NCBI RefSeq assembly: GCF_000260435.1
Contig: NZ_BACQ01000079.1
Location: forward strand, 1-53,118
DNA from: Lacticaseibacillus zeae DSM 20178 = KCTC 3804
GTDB lineage: Bacteria > Bacillota > Bacilli > Lactobacillales > Lactobacillaceae
Direction: 5' to 3'
DNA: 53,118 nt
The number at the start of each line of letters is the position of its first letter. Position 1 is the stretch's first letter. The position numbers were made by a program, and so were the translations under genes. Of the stretch, positions 53,113-53,118 are shown one piece after another. A model generated the notes under the pieces. That model saw only the letters and a list, made by a program, of their open reading frames with translations, did no database searches and was not told the DNA's origin.

Positions 53113-53118
53113 TGATAC

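Overview
The window looks like chromosomal DNA of a low-to-middle GC Gram-positive bacterium of the lactobacilli, most probably the Lacticaseibacillus casei/paracasei/rhamnosus group. The support is the content and order of conserved genes (alaS-ireB-ruvX-DUF1292, zapA-cvpA-mutS2-trxA, dltXABCD, a fused murI-rdgB next to an MJ0936-type phosphodiesterase, divergent pepQ/ccpA, pepV), strong AGGAGG ribosome binding sites, TTG/GTG starts and a T-box ahead of alaS. The species call is inferred from recalled gene order and protein character; no search was run. No tRNA, prophage or CRISPR array was seen.

Layout. 1-6055: end of an unknown gene, DNA polymerase IV, a DRTGG/CBS regulator, nanoRNase NrnA, a DEAD-box RNA helicase and an unknown protein. 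6061-12032: T-box-controlled alaS, an unknown 363-residue protein, and ireB-ruvX-DUF1292, with a small transposon derivative between the last two. 12082-16072: intergenic repeats, then zapA, cvpA, mutS2, trxA. 16466-21095: the D-alanylation operon dltXABCD, including the 49-residue DltX. 21160-25536: DUF2507, a complete tnpB transposon, fused MurI-RdgB and a phosphodiesterase. 25553-31592: glycerol facilitator, CBS protein CbpB, DUF368 lipid-carrier transporter, MscS channel, two small membrane stress-type proteins, NiaR. 31731-37040: pepQ, ccpA and a class A penicillin-binding protein broken by one in-frame stop codon. 37483-52445: mostly housekeeping enzymes and membrane proteins. 52446-53118: no gene, but two complete tandem strong promoters and the start of a third, as upstream of a ribosomal RNA operon that would begin just outside.

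The most unusual feature is the IS200/IS605-type tnpB element family. The full copy (about 21897-23495) and a copy lacking almost all of tnpB (about 11259-11705) both lie exactly between an AAGGAGG Shine-Dalgarno sequence and the start codon, six bases ahead of the ATG of murI and of the DUF1292 gene. If the ends are placed correctly, the target site, and by family rules the TnpB target-adjacent motif, is the ribosome binding site itself. The short copy keeps both ends and the 3' segment expected to encode the guide (omega) RNA.

A second theme is a family of about 115-125 bp palindromic intergenic repeats, present as full copies, half copies and one tandem array of half-units. Several sit between divergent genes and one is inside the alaS leader. 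Many genes serve the cell envelope: D-alanylation of teichoic acids, D-glutamate supply, two kinds of predicted undecaprenyl-phosphate carrier protein (DUF368 and DedA), a phosphatidylglycerophosphatase, and the inactivated penicillin-binding protein.
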